Positions 1 through 5,878 are shown, counted from the stretch's first letter. The stretch: 8,905 nt of DNA from an uncultured Eubacteriales bacterium (GCA_948512295.1 CAOQRA010000020.1:9656-18560); one strand, 5' to 3'. A program made the numbers and translations. Notes: a model not told the origin generated them from the sequence alone.

Positions 1-7
1 GCTTGAA

Positions 8-1042
8 ATGAAACGTCTTAGCGATGTGGCTCAGAAAAAAGGCTCAATTAACGAAGAGGACGTATATTTTAGACTACTTAAGTATGAAGTATCAGCGGAA
101 GATATTCAAAAATTTTTGAAAAAACTGGAAGCTAGAAAAATTAAAATCATTAAACCTACTGGCAGCGGCGGTGATGAGAATGAGCTTAATGAAATCATGA
201 ATGGGTTTTCAAGCGTGGATGACCCAGTTAAGATGTATCTCAAAGACATAGGCAAAACTCCACTTCTTTCTCCAGAAGAAGAAATTGAGCTTGCTAAAAG
301 AATTTTAGAAGGCGATGAAGAAGCCAAAGCAAGACTTACTCAAGCCAACTTACGCCTTGTAGTAAGTATTGCTAAAAAATGGGCTTCTACAAACTCACTT
401 TCCTTTCTCGACCTTATTCAAGAGGGGAATATGGGGCTTTTAAAAGCTGTAGAAAAGTTTGATTATACCAAAGGGTTCCGTTTCTCTACTTATGCCACTT
501 GGTGGATTAAGCAAGCCATAACTCGTGCTATTGCCGACCAATCAAGAACGATTCGTTTGCCAGTTCACATGGTGGAAACCATAAACCGATATGGAAGAGT
601 TGTAAGAAACCTTACTCAAAAATTGTCGCGTGATCCAACTTTAGAGGAGGTTGCAGAGGCAATGGGTATAAGTGAGGCTAAAGTCGTTGAAATCCAAAAA
701 AGTGCTCAAGATCCCGTGTCACTTGAAACTCCAGTCGGTGAAGAAGAGGACAGCAAAATGGCTGACTTTATTGAAGATGAAAGTGCAAAAAGCCCAATGG
801 AAGTTGCCTCTCAAAACCTTTTACGTGAGCAACTGCTTGCAGTTATTGACACGCTGACGCCTCGCGAGCAGCAAGTTATTAGGGAACGTTATGGACTTAT
901 GGACGGCAAAGCTAAAACGCTAGAAGAAGTTGGTAAGGAATTTAGTGTTACGCGTGAGCGTATTCGCCAAATTGAAGCTAAAGCATTGCGAAAATTAAAA
1001 CATCCTAATCGCAGCAAAAAACTTATAGATTTTGTGGATTAG
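8..1042 (+). CDS. rpoD: Primary RNA polymerase sigma factor (SigA/RpoD)
   Basis: This is the housekeeping sigma-70 factor, which directs RNA polymerase to -35/-10 promoters. Residues 1-50 resemble region 1.1 (QKKGSINEEDVYFRLL). Region 1.2 starts near 71 (DDPVKMYLKDIG). Region 2 covers about 107-180, with the core-binding LDLIQEGN (134-141) and the -10 recognition and melting stretch FRFSTYATWWIKQAITRA (157-174). Region 3 runs from about 185 to 257. Region 4 covers about 275-340, with the helix-turn-helix TLEEVGKEFSVTRERIRQIE (304-323), which binds the -35 element. The 344 residues fit a short SigA. The reading frame has no stop between the window edge and the ATG at position 8, and region 1.1 normally begins slightly earlier, so the true start may lie outside the window. 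The loop after VSIAK (WASTNS) is one residue longer than the usual YVGRG. The family is certain; only the 5' end is open. Confidence 0.97.
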   Translation: MKRLSDVAQKKGSINEEDVYFRLLKYEVSAEDIQKFLKKLEARKIKIIKPTGSGGDENELNEIMNGFSSVDDPVKMYLKDIGKTPLLSPEEEIELAKRILEGDEEAKARLTQANLRLVVSIAKKWASTNSLSFLDLIQEGNMGLLKAVEKFDYTKGFRFSTYATWWIKQAITRAIADQSRTIRLPVHMVETINRYGRVVRNLTQKLSRDPTLEEVAEAMGISEAKVVEIQKSAQDPVSLETPVGEEEDSKMADFIEDESAKSPMEVASQNLLREQLLAVIDTLTPREQQVIRERYGLMDGKAKTLEEVGKEFSVTRERIRQIEAKALRKLKHPNRSKKLIDFVD

Positions 1043-1056
1043 TTAAGGAGAAATAT

Positions 1057-1755
1057 ATGGATATACAAAAAATACTAGAATATCAGAAAGTGGATAGTGA
1101 GCTTTTTAAAATAGAAAAATCGCTTCGCGAAAACGCAAATAAAAAATTGGCAACTGATATGTCTGCATCTGCTAAACAAGCGCAGCTTGCTTCTTTCAAT
1201 CTTGAAAATAAAGCAGCGGCTCTCTTAAAAGAAATTGATATTATTAAAAACCAATTTAATCTTCAAAATGATAAAATGAAAGAAGTGCTTTCCAAAAATG
1301 TAGATAACTTATCTAAGGAAGAGGTAGACTCTCTTCTAGTTTTAAAAGACAAACTTTCACAAAACTTGAACATTTTAGATAAGAATTTAACTAAACTTGC
1401 AGAAAATGTTAATTCCGTGCTTGCCGAGTTTAACAAGACCATAAAAAACTATAACCTCGCTAAGGATAAGTACGCTCAAAGTAAAGCTGCCTATGACAAA
1501 GATATAGAGGCTGTTGAGCCTGTAAGAAAGCAGCTTGTTTCTAAGCTTGCCTCTCTTGAAAAAGGTATAGATGCAAAGACTATGGAAAGTTATAAAAAAC
1601 GTAGACAGGATAATCGTTTTCCTGTTTATGTACCGCTTCAAGGTAATAATTGCGGGTATTGCCATATGGAACTTCCAACCGCTGAAATTAACAATTTAAA
1701 AAATAGCGGGTTTCACTCATGTGAGCATTGTCGAAGAATTATATATCTTCCGTAA
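1057..1755 (+). CDS. Coiled-coil C4-type zinc ribbon protein (DUF164 family)
   Basis: Residues 1 to about 180 are rich in Lys, Glu, Leu and Asn with long helical stretches, as expected for an antiparallel coiled-coil hairpin. The C-terminus carries two zinc knuckles, CGYC (Cys199, Cys202) and CEHC (Cys222, Cys225), followed by RRIIYLP, the typical end of the C4 zinc-ribbon family that includes Helicobacter HP0958. Its biochemical role in Bacillota is not settled; nucleic-acid or protein binding is suggested only by the fold. A strong ribosome binding site, AAGGAG at 1045-1050, sits 6 nt before the ATG, and the gene begins 14 nt after the rpoD stop, so the two are probably cotranscribed. The full-length protein is 232 residues. 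No signal peptide or membrane segment is visible, so it should be cytoplasmic. Confidence 0.9.
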   Translation: MDIQKILEYQKVDSELFKIEKSLRENANKKLATDMSASAKQAQLASFNLENKAAALLKEIDIIKNQFNLQNDKMKEVLSKNVDNLSKEEVDSLLVLKDKLSQNLNILDKNLTKLAENVNSVLAEFNKTIKNYNLAKDKYAQSKAAYDKDIEAVEPVRKQLVSKLASLEKGIDAKTMESYKKRRQDNRFPVYVPLQGNNCGYCHMELPTAEINNLKNSGFHSCEHCRRIIYLP

Positions 1756-1787
1756 CTTTTAAGTTAAATTATTTCTAAAAGTTTTTT
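1754..1787 (+). terminator. Possible weak Rho-independent terminator after the rpoD-zinc ribbon pair
   Basis: AACTTTTA (1754-1761) can pair perfectly with TAAAAGTT (1776-1783) across a 14-nt loop, and the stem runs directly into TTTT (1784-1787). It starts inside the TAA stop of the zinc-ribbon gene, which is the right place. The stem is almost all A/T, so its strength is doubtful. Confidence 0.45.
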
Positions 1788-1856
1788 CGATGGTTCAGTT
1801 TATGAATTAAAGCATGAATAGAACTTCAAATGCTCAAGATGATGTATCCCGAGGCG

Positions 1857-1895
1857 TGTCATTCTGAGGGCAAAGCCCGAAAAAACTTTAAAATC
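1857..1895 (+). repeat. Dispersed GTCATTCTGAG repeat, copy 1
   Basis: The copy begins TGTCATTCTGAG and contains a small perfect hairpin, GGGC-AAA-GCCC (1868-1878), followed by an A-rich tail ending near ATC (1893-1895). It lies in the 151-bp spacer between the convergent zinc-ribbon and aminotransferase genes. The shared core identifies it as a member of the family also seen at 3458, 3581, 3626, 6515 and 7890. The hairpin is followed by A residues rather than T residues, so it is not a standard terminator for the plus strand. Confidence 0.7.
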
Positions 1896-1906
1896 AAGTA
1901 TAGTGC

Positions 1907-3040
1907 TTAAATAGAATTTTTTCTCAAATAGGTTTTGATTGCAAAAAGCAGTCGTTGAACTTGTGAAAAATTATTAAAATATGAAAGTGAAACGCGGACA
2001 ACTCCTTGTTCAAGTGTGCCAAGTGCTTGATGTTTTATAGGTGCGCATTGATAACCTCCACGTACACAAATTCCCCATTTCTCATCAAGGTAAGTGGCAA
2101 ATTCATTAGAGGGAACATCCTTGATATTAAACGCTAAAACTCCGTTTGCATTTTCTGGATGAGTGTAACATTCTACTGGCAATTTTGATAGTTCATAATT
2201 AAGATAGGTTGTAAGGTCATCTAACCTATTTTTTATTTCATCAAAATGAGTTTGCACAAATTCGACACCTGCACCTAGCCCTAAGATTAGTGGGGTGGAA
2301 ATAGTCCCGCTTTCATAGCGTTCTGGCGGCTCCTGTGGTTGAATCAACTCAAGCGAGTTTGTTCCCGTGCCACCAAATACAATAGGTTCGAGATGTACAT
2401 CGCCATTTATTAAAAGTCCGCCTATTGATTGAGGCGCGTATAAGCCTTTATGACCCGCGAATGCAAGCATATCTATATTATCTTCACACATGTTCACACG
2501 TGTATGTCCAAGACTTTGCGCTCCATCTACTAGAAATAATATACCTCGTTTTTTGCATTCCTTTCCAATTTCGGCTATATCAGCTTTATCACCGTTTACG
2601 TTTGATATATGATTGCAAACGACTAGATAAGTATTGTCGCGCAGCAGTGGGATAATATCCTCTTTTTTAATCCCTTTGTCATCATGTTGAAAGGCTATGG
2701 TATAGTCAATCAAACTTTTATTTTTCAAATGTTCCAGTGGACGCAGCACGCTATTATGCTCGTTTTCAGTGCATACAATGTGTCCGCCTGGCTTTAGCGA
2801 GCCTAATAGGGCAAGGTTAAGTGCGCTAGTACAATTGTGCGTAAATATTGCATGTCCTTGGCAGCCAAACATGTCTGTTAGCCTTGCACGAACTCGTTCA
2901 ATTTCCATCGCAGTGTGTATGCTTGCTGCGTGTCCGCTGCGACCAGGATTAGCAGTGAAATTTAAAAGCGCATCATTTACAGCTTTTATTACTTCCTTTG
3001 GTTTTACATAAGTGGATGCGCTGTTATCAAGATATATCAT
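1907..3040 (-). CDS. PLP-dependent class V aminotransferase, cysteine desulfurase family
   Basis: The 377-residue protein is a complete fold-type I PLP enzyme of the NifS/SufS/Csd superfamily. It starts with the typical MIYLDNSAST. It has EHNS with a PLP-stacking His (His95), VDGAQS with the cofactor aspartate (Asp172), and AFAGHKG with the Schiff-base lysine (Lys198). The C-terminal loop RGGYQCAPIKHQALGT carries the expected catalytic persulfide cysteine, Cys332. This loop matches the subgroup often annotated as an aminotransferase V family protein rather than IscS or SufS proper. Such enzymes release sulfur (or selenium) from cysteine (or selenocysteine) as enzyme-bound persulfide. The minus-strand ATG at 3040-3038 has an AAGGG ribosome binding site (plus-strand 3049-3053) 8 nt upstream. 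It is divergent from a DUF3343 gene, a likely sulfur/selenium carrier, which supports a transfer role. The exact substrate and acceptor are unknown. Confidence 0.93.
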   Translation of the reverse strand: MIYLDNSASTYVKPKEVIKAVNDALLNFTANPGRSGHAASIHTAMEIERVRARLTDMFGCQGHAIFTHNCTSALNLALLGSLKPGGHIVCTENEHNSVLRPLEHLKNKSLIDYTIAFQHDDKGIKKEDIIPLLRDNTYLVVCNHISNVNGDKADIAEIGKECKKRGILFLVDGAQSLGHTRVNMCEDNIDMLAFAGHKGLYAPQSIGGLLINGDVHLEPIVFGGTGTNSLELIQPQEPPERYESGTISTPLILGLGAGVEFVQTHFDEIKNRLDDLTTYLNYELSKLPVECYTHPENANGVLAFNIKDVPSNEFATYLDEKWGICVRGGYQCAPIKHQALGTLEQGVVRVSLSYFNNFSQVQRLLFAIKTYLRKNSI

Positions 3041-3055
3041 AATTTTTTCCCTTTT

Positions 3056-3085
3056 TTAACATTATTCTACATTATTCAATATAGT
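3056..3085 (+). promoter_or_regulatory. Probable sigma-70 promoter for the DUF3343 gene in the divergent spacer
   Basis: A -35-like TTAACA (3056-3061, 5 of 6 matches to TTGACA) and a -10-like TATAGT (3080-3085, 5 of 6 to TATAAT) are separated by 18 bp. The expected transcription start is near 3092, giving a leader of about 28 nt to the ATG at 3120. On the opposite strand the same stretch offers TATATT (complement of 3078-3083) and TAGAAT (complement of 3064-3069) as -10 candidates for the aminotransferase gene, but with poor -35 partners. If either is used, the two promoters overlap and could compete. Confidence 0.45.
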
Positions 3086-3110
3086 GTAATTGAGGGCAAA
3101 ATGTGATTGT

Positions 3111-3114
3111 GAGG
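3111..3114 (+). promoter_or_regulatory. Ribosome binding site that decides the DUF3343 start
   Basis: GAGG ends 5 nt before the ATG at 3120. The only earlier in-frame start, TTG at 3090, has no Shine-Dalgarno sequence and would lie upstream of the predicted transcription start. Confidence 0.6.
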
Positions 3115-3119
3115 ATAAT

Positions 3120-3380
3120 ATGCGATATAATGTTGCTGTTTTTCGTAGCCGCAGTGAAACTCTGTATTTTGCAAATATGTTAAAAAATTACGGAATGTTT
3201 GTCAGTATAATGAACACACCGCGAGCGTGCCAAGCGGCTTGTGGAATTTGTGTAAAGTTTCTGCCAGATAACTTTTTTGAAGTTAAAAGCTTACTTTCGA
3301 CAAAACCATTTAATACATTTATAGGTTTTTATGTGGTTGCCTTTTCAAATGGACGCATGGATGTAGAGCGAATTTTTTAA
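3120..3380 (+). CDS. DUF3343 protein, putative Se/S carrier-like
   Basis: This small 86-residue protein starts MRYNVAVFRSRSETLYFANML, a beta strand followed by a helix as in DUF3343, a family described as Se/S-carrier-like. The family's signature after the second strand, a PR-x-CG segment, appears here as PRACQAACGICVKF, with Cys37, Cys41 and Cys44 clustered. Cys41-Gly42 is the position usually conserved; the other two cysteines are extra candidates for persulfide or metal handling. The length fits the family. The start is the ATG with GAGG 5 nt upstream, not the TTG ten codons earlier. The gene is divergent from a cysteine-desulfurase-like enzyme. DUF3343 genes are known to occur beside such enzymes and beside yedF/selD, so a role in accepting or presenting sulfur or selenium is plausible but not shown here. 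Confidence 0.8.
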   Translation: MRYNVAVFRSRSETLYFANMLKNYGMFVSIMNTPRACQAACGICVKFLPDNFFEVKSLLSTKPFNTFIGFYVVAFSNGRMDVERIF

Positions 3381-3457
3381 AAATACTTAAGATTTATTTG
3401 TTAAAACAAAAAAATATGTACAATAATAGCTGTACATAATGCTTTTAACCCGCGAAA

Positions 3458-3569
3458 TTGTCATTCTGAGCGTTCGGGGCCCCCATCAATGCTTTAATAT
3501 TTATGGGGTGAATGACTGAAGAATTTTTTGAGATTTCTCCGCGCCGCGTTGCTTCGCTCGAAATGACAA
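3458..3569. repeat. 112-bp MITE-like element with GTCATT terminal inverted repeats
   Basis: The left end TTGTCATTCTGAGCG (3458-3472) and the right end CGCTCGAAATGACAA (3555-3569) are inverted copies with 2 mismatches in 15 positions. Inside, CCCCAT (3481-3486) pairs with ATGGGG (3503-3508). The right half read on the minus strand gives GTCATTTCGAGCGAAGCAA and continues to GAGAAATCTC, a second variant of the same family. It contains no transposase and I see no clear target-site duplication. It is much richer in G and C than the surrounding DNA. Confidence 0.65.
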
Positions 3570-3580
3570 AATATGGAATT

Positions 3581-3614
3581 GGTGAAAAATATTCTTCGTT
3601 TTACTCAGAATGCC
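3581..3614 (-). repeat. Dispersed repeat copy, reverse orientation
   Basis: On the minus strand this reads GGCATTCTGAGTAAAACGAAG followed by AATATTTTTCACC. It keeps the CATTCTGAG core and the CGAAGAAT tail of the family but has a different middle. It follows the 112-bp element closely and is followed by a forward copy, so the repeats are clustered in alternating orientation. Confidence 0.6.
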
Positions 3615-3625
3615 AGACCCTGGGA

Positions 3626-3659
3626 TTGTCATTCTGACGCATAGCGGAAGGATCTTTTT
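3626..3659 (+). repeat. Dispersed repeat copy, forward orientation
   Basis: It reads TTGTCATTCTGACGCATAGC, then GGAAGGATCTTTTT. The head and the GAAGGATC tail match the family, and the middle resembles the copy at 7890 (AGCGTAGCGAAGTATCT). It ends in TTTTT but has no strong stem directly before the T-run. Confidence 0.65.
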
Positions 3660-3667
3660 GGTATGGC

Positions 3668-3697
3668 TTGTATACGTTTTAGATATACAATTATAAA
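3668..3697 (+). promoter_or_regulatory. Possible promoter/operator region for the transglycosylase gene
   Basis: TTGTAT (3668-3673) and TATAAA (3692-3697) are 18 bp apart and could act as weak -35 and -10 elements. The same stretch contains a perfect 7-bp dyad, TTGTATA (3668-3674) and TATACAA (3684-3690), so a repressor site is conceivable. A transcript from here would have a leader of about 125 nt including the hairpin at 3728-3763. The call rests on weak matches in AT-rich DNA. Confidence 0.25.
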
Positions 3698-3727
3698 ATT
3701 TTCCTTTTTTATTATTTAATACTAGAT

Positions 3728-3763
3728 ATAGTAGGTAGTATGTGCATACAATCTACTATTTTT
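3728..3763 (+). terminator. Hairpin with T-run in the spacer before the transglycosylase gene
   Basis: ATAGTAG (3728-3734) pairs with CTACTAT (3753-3759), and an inner GTAT-GTGC-ATAC stem-loop (3738-3749) stacks inside. T residues continue to 3763. It has the form of a Rho-independent terminator but lies about 350 bp after the nearest upstream stop codon and 66 bp before the next start. It may therefore end read-through transcripts or sit in the leader of the downstream gene. Confidence 0.4.
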
Positions 3764-3828
3764 ATTCATTTCAGTTGGATTTCTTTTGTTTCTTACATAC
3801 TATTTTTGAATTGTCATAAACTATTTTT

Positions 3829-4365
3829 ATGAAAATTTGGTATGGGATTTTTGCGTTATCAATATCTATACTTGGGCTTACTTTAGCACTTTTTTTTGTG
3901 AATAACTATTTTTATCCTATGTCCTATAAGTATGAAATTCTTGAAGTATCTTCTAGGTACAATGTAGACGCCGCACTTATTGCGTCTGTAATCAATGTGG
4001 AAAGCGGTTTTGATAAGGCTGCGCGCTCAAACAAAGGAGCAATTGGGCTTATGCAATTAATGCCCTCGACAGCCGAGTGGATATGTAAAATGCGAGGAGT
4101 TGAGTATGAGGAAAGTAAACTTTTTGAGCCGCAGTTTAATATCAAAGTGGGAACTATGTATTTAAACTATCTTATAGCCCAATTTGACAGCGTTGAAAAT
4201 GCAATCTTAGCATACAATGCGGGGTATGGCAATGTGAAAGCGTGGCTTGCAAATAGTGAAATTAGTGATGGCAAAACGGTCACGACAATTCCTTTTGAGG
4301 AAACGCGATATTATATTATTAAAATAAATAAAAATTTGCATTATTACAAAAAGAAATATAAATAG
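3829..4365 (+). CDS. Membrane-anchored lytic transglycosylase (SLT domain)
   Basis: The 178-residue protein has one hydrophobic segment at about 4-24 (a signal anchor or uncleaved signal peptide, with no lipobox cysteine), then a compact goose-lysozyme-like SLT domain. The catalytic glutamate is Glu58 in NVESGF. The other family motifs are present in order: GLMQLMP (73-79), AYNAG (128-132) and the ETRYYIIKI block (158-166). Such enzymes cleave the MurNAc-GlcNAc bond of peptidoglycan and form 1,6-anhydro-MurNAc ends; the domain should lie outside the membrane. The start is constrained: an in-frame TAA lies at 3817-3819 and the next Met would lose the membrane segment. No Shine-Dalgarno sequence precedes the ATG, which directly follows ACTATTTTT, so translation may be weak or controlled. 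Its specific role (wall turnover, division or sporulation) cannot be read from the sequence. Confidence 0.92.
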   Translation: MKIWYGIFALSISILGLTLALFFVNNYFYPMSYKYEILEVSSRYNVDAALIASVINVESGFDKAARSNKGAIGLMQLMPSTAEWICKMRGVEYEESKLFEPQFNIKVGTMYLNYLIAQFDSVENAILAYNAGYGNVKAWLANSEISDGKTVTTIPFEETRYYIIKINKNLHYYKKKYK

Positions 4366-4366
4366 T

Positions 4367-4395
4367 TTGACAAAAATATAAAATTATGTTAACTT
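4367..4395 (+). promoter_or_regulatory. Candidate promoter for lysS and the downstream run
   Basis: A perfect -35 TTGACA (4367-4372) lies 1 nt after the transglycosylase stop. With a 17-bp spacer, the -10 position reads TAACTT (4390-4395), which is weak (3 of 6). Transcription would start near 4402, giving a very short leader before the lysS ATG at 4413, with GAGG at its 5' end. Confidence 0.4.
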
Positions 4396-4402
4396 CATTA
4401 TT

Positions 4403-4406
4403 GAGG
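4403..4406 (+). promoter_or_regulatory. Ribosome binding site that decides the lysS start
   Basis: GAGG lies 6 nt before the ATG at 4413. The longer in-frame ATG at 4386 has no ribosome binding site and would overlap the candidate promoter. Confidence 0.65.
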
Positions 4407-4412
4407 TTAAAT

Positions 4413-5876
4413 ATGGCAGATCAAAATTTATCAAATGAAGTTGACATCAGAAAACAAAAAATTCAAACTTTGTGCGAAATGGGGGAAATTCCTTATAAGG
4501 CAAAGTTTAAGCGAACTTGCAAAATTGCACAGGCGAGAGAAAAAGTGGGCGAGCGCGTCAGCGTATGCGGTCGTATTGTTTTTAAACGCGTTATGGGCAA
4601 GTTTGGCTTTATGCAAATTCGTGATATAGAAAGTAAAATTCAAGTATCGGTTGGCAGAAATGAACTTGATGAAGAGGCGTACGATTTCTACAAAAAGTTT
4701 GTGGATATTGCCGACTTTGTAGGCGTAGAGGGCGAGGTTTATCTCACTCAAACGGGCGAGGTGACAATCAAAGCTGAAAAGGTGACGTTGCTTTCTAAAA
4801 CCATGCGTCCGCTTCCTGAAAAGTTCCACGGACTTGTTGACACTGAAACTAAATATCGTCAACGCTACTTAGATTTAATTACCAATGATGAAGCACGCGA
4901 GGTCTTTATCGGACGAAGCAAGTTGCTTGCTTTTATACGCAAATATTTAGGGGAAAATGGCTTTTTGGAAGTAGAAACCCCAATCTTACAAAATGCGGTA
5001 TGTGGTGCAAGCGCGAAGCCTTTTTACACTCATCATAATGCACTAGATATTGATTTAAATTTACGTATAGCACCTGAAACCTTTTTAAAACAATGTATAG
5101 CAGGTGGCTTTGACCGCGTATTTGAAGTGGCAAAATGCTTTAGAAATGAGGGCATGGATTCACAGCATCTTCAAGAGTTTACACAAGTTGAATGGTATGC
5201 CTCTTACTGGGATTTTGAAGAAAATATCAAATTTTTCCAAGGGTTTATTAAAAATTTACTTCTCGAGCTGACTGGGAAAACAACTATTGAAAAAGATGGT
5301 GTAGTTTTGGATTTTGGAAAAGAAAATTTGGATAGAGTTAATTACGTGGAATCAATGCGCGAAATTATGGGCTTTGATTTCCTTGCAGAAAACGATCCTA
5401 ATGAGCTTAAGAATAAAATTATCGCAAAAGGACTCTTTACTATGGGAGAGCTGCAAGATTACAAATCAATTAGCCAAATAATAGATTTTGTATATAAGAA
5501 AAAAATTAGAGAACAAATTGTTCAACCAACAATTCTTTACAATTATCCAGCGTCATTAATACCACTAGCTCGTCGCAATGATAAAGATGAACGCATAATA
5601 GACGTTTTCCAAGTGGTTGTAATGGGAACTGAATTATGTAAAGCTTATTCCGAACTTGTCAATCCAATTCAGCAGCGCGTTGCATTTGAAAAACAACTAG
5701 AGGCAAAGAAGCAAGGCGATGACGAAACAATGGATCTTGATGAGGGCTTTATGCTTGCGATGGAGCACGGCATGCCGCCAATTTCTGGTCTTGGTTGCGG
5801 TCTAGACAGGCTTTTAATGCTTATTTATAACCAGCAATCTGTGCGCGACGTTGTACTTTTCCCAATTATGAGGTAA
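4413..5876 (+). CDS. lysS: Lysyl-tRNA synthetase, class II
   Basis: The 487-residue enzyme attaches lysine to tRNA-Lys. The N-terminal OB-fold anticodon-binding domain is visible at about 45-130 (RVSVCGRIVFKRVMGKFGFMQIRD at its start). The linker KYRQRYLDLI (147-156) is typical of LysRS. Class II motif 1 is FLEVETP (184-190), motif 2 has FRNEG (243-247) and motif 3 is GLGCGLDRLL (459-468), with the ATP-binding arginine. The motif 2 loop reads MDSQHLQEFTQVEWY, where most bacterial LysRS have HNPEFT. The lysine-pocket segment reads GTELCKAYSEL (405-415), where E. coli has GREIGNGFSEL, so Lys410 stands in place of Asn424. The start at 4413 was chosen for its GAGG site, and the domain begins normally from there. 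The full-length OB domain argues against an EpmA/PoxA-type EF-P modifier. Confidence 0.95.
   Translation: MADQNLSNEVDIRKQKIQTLCEMGEIPYKAKFKRTCKIAQAREKVGERVSVCGRIVFKRVMGKFGFMQIRDIESKIQVSVGRNELDEEAYDFYKKFVDIADFVGVEGEVYLTQTGEVTIKAEKVTLLSKTMRPLPEKFHGLVDTETKYRQRYLDLITNDEAREVFIGRSKLLAFIRKYLGENGFLEVETPILQNAVCGASAKPFYTHHNALDIDLNLRIAPETFLKQCIAGGFDRVFEVAKCFRNEGMDSQHLQEFTQVEWYASYWDFEENIKFFQGFIKNLLLELTGKTTIEKDGVVLDFGKENLDRVNYVESMREIMGFDFLAENDPNELKNKIIAKGLFTMGELQDYKSISQIIDFVYKKKIREQIVQPTILYNYPASLIPLARRNDKDERIIDVFQVVVMGTELCKAYSELVNPIQQRVAFEKQLEAKKQGDDETMDLDEGFMLAMEHGMPPISGLGCGLDRLLMLIYNQQSVRDVVLFPIMR
5870..5873 (+). promoter_or_regulatory. Ribosome binding site for nth inside the end of lysS
   Basis: GAGG overlaps the last codons of lysS and lies 5 nt before the GTG at 5879. 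The tempting ATG at 5877 is followed at once by an in-frame TGA, so GTG is the start. The arrangement suggests translational coupling. Confidence 0.6.
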
Positions 5877-5878
5877 AT

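Larger units (their letters stand above)
3381..3828. other. Repeat-rich 448-bp spacer with several dyads and no convincing gene
   Basis: Reading from the left, TATGTACA (3415-3422) and TGTACATA (3431-3438) form a perfect 8-bp inverted repeat with an 8-nt gap, just after the DUF3343 gene. Four units of the GTCATTCTGAG repeat family follow at about 3458-3659. Next come a TTGTATA/TATACAA dyad (3668-3690), a hairpin with a T-run (3728-3763), and three copies of ACTATTTTT (3755, 3799, 3820) leading up to the transglycosylase start. No tRNA-like or protein-coding signal stands out. Confidence 0.7.

Noticed and set aside
1868..1884. GGGC-AAA-GCCC hairpin as a terminator for the aminotransferase or zinc-ribbon gene
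   Set aside because: The stem is only 4 bp and is followed by A residues on the plus strand; on the minus strand the T-run precedes the stem. It is part of a dispersed repeat.
3090..3119. TTG as start of the DUF3343 gene
   Set aside because: There is no Shine-Dalgarno sequence, it lies upstream of the predicted transcription start, and the ATG at 3120 has GAGG and matches the family's N-terminus.
3512..3637. 41-residue open frame (ATG to TGA) across the repeat cluster
   Set aside because: It is composed almost entirely of two repeat copies, has no ribosome binding site and runs through inverted-repeat DNA. It is most likely the kind of spurious gene such repeats create.
3458..3659. Repeat cluster considered as a CRISPR array
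   Set aside because: Units are in alternating orientation, unequal in length and irregularly spaced; the same units occur elsewhere singly, and there are no cas genes.
4386..4412. ATG at 4386 as the lysS start
   Set aside because: It lacks a ribosome binding site and overlaps the candidate promoter; the ATG at 4413 has GAGG at a good distance.
4431..4862. 143-codon minus-strand open frame opposite lysS
   Set aside because: It lies wholly within the strongly supported lysS coding sequence and has no recognisable motif; it is a shadow of biased codon use.
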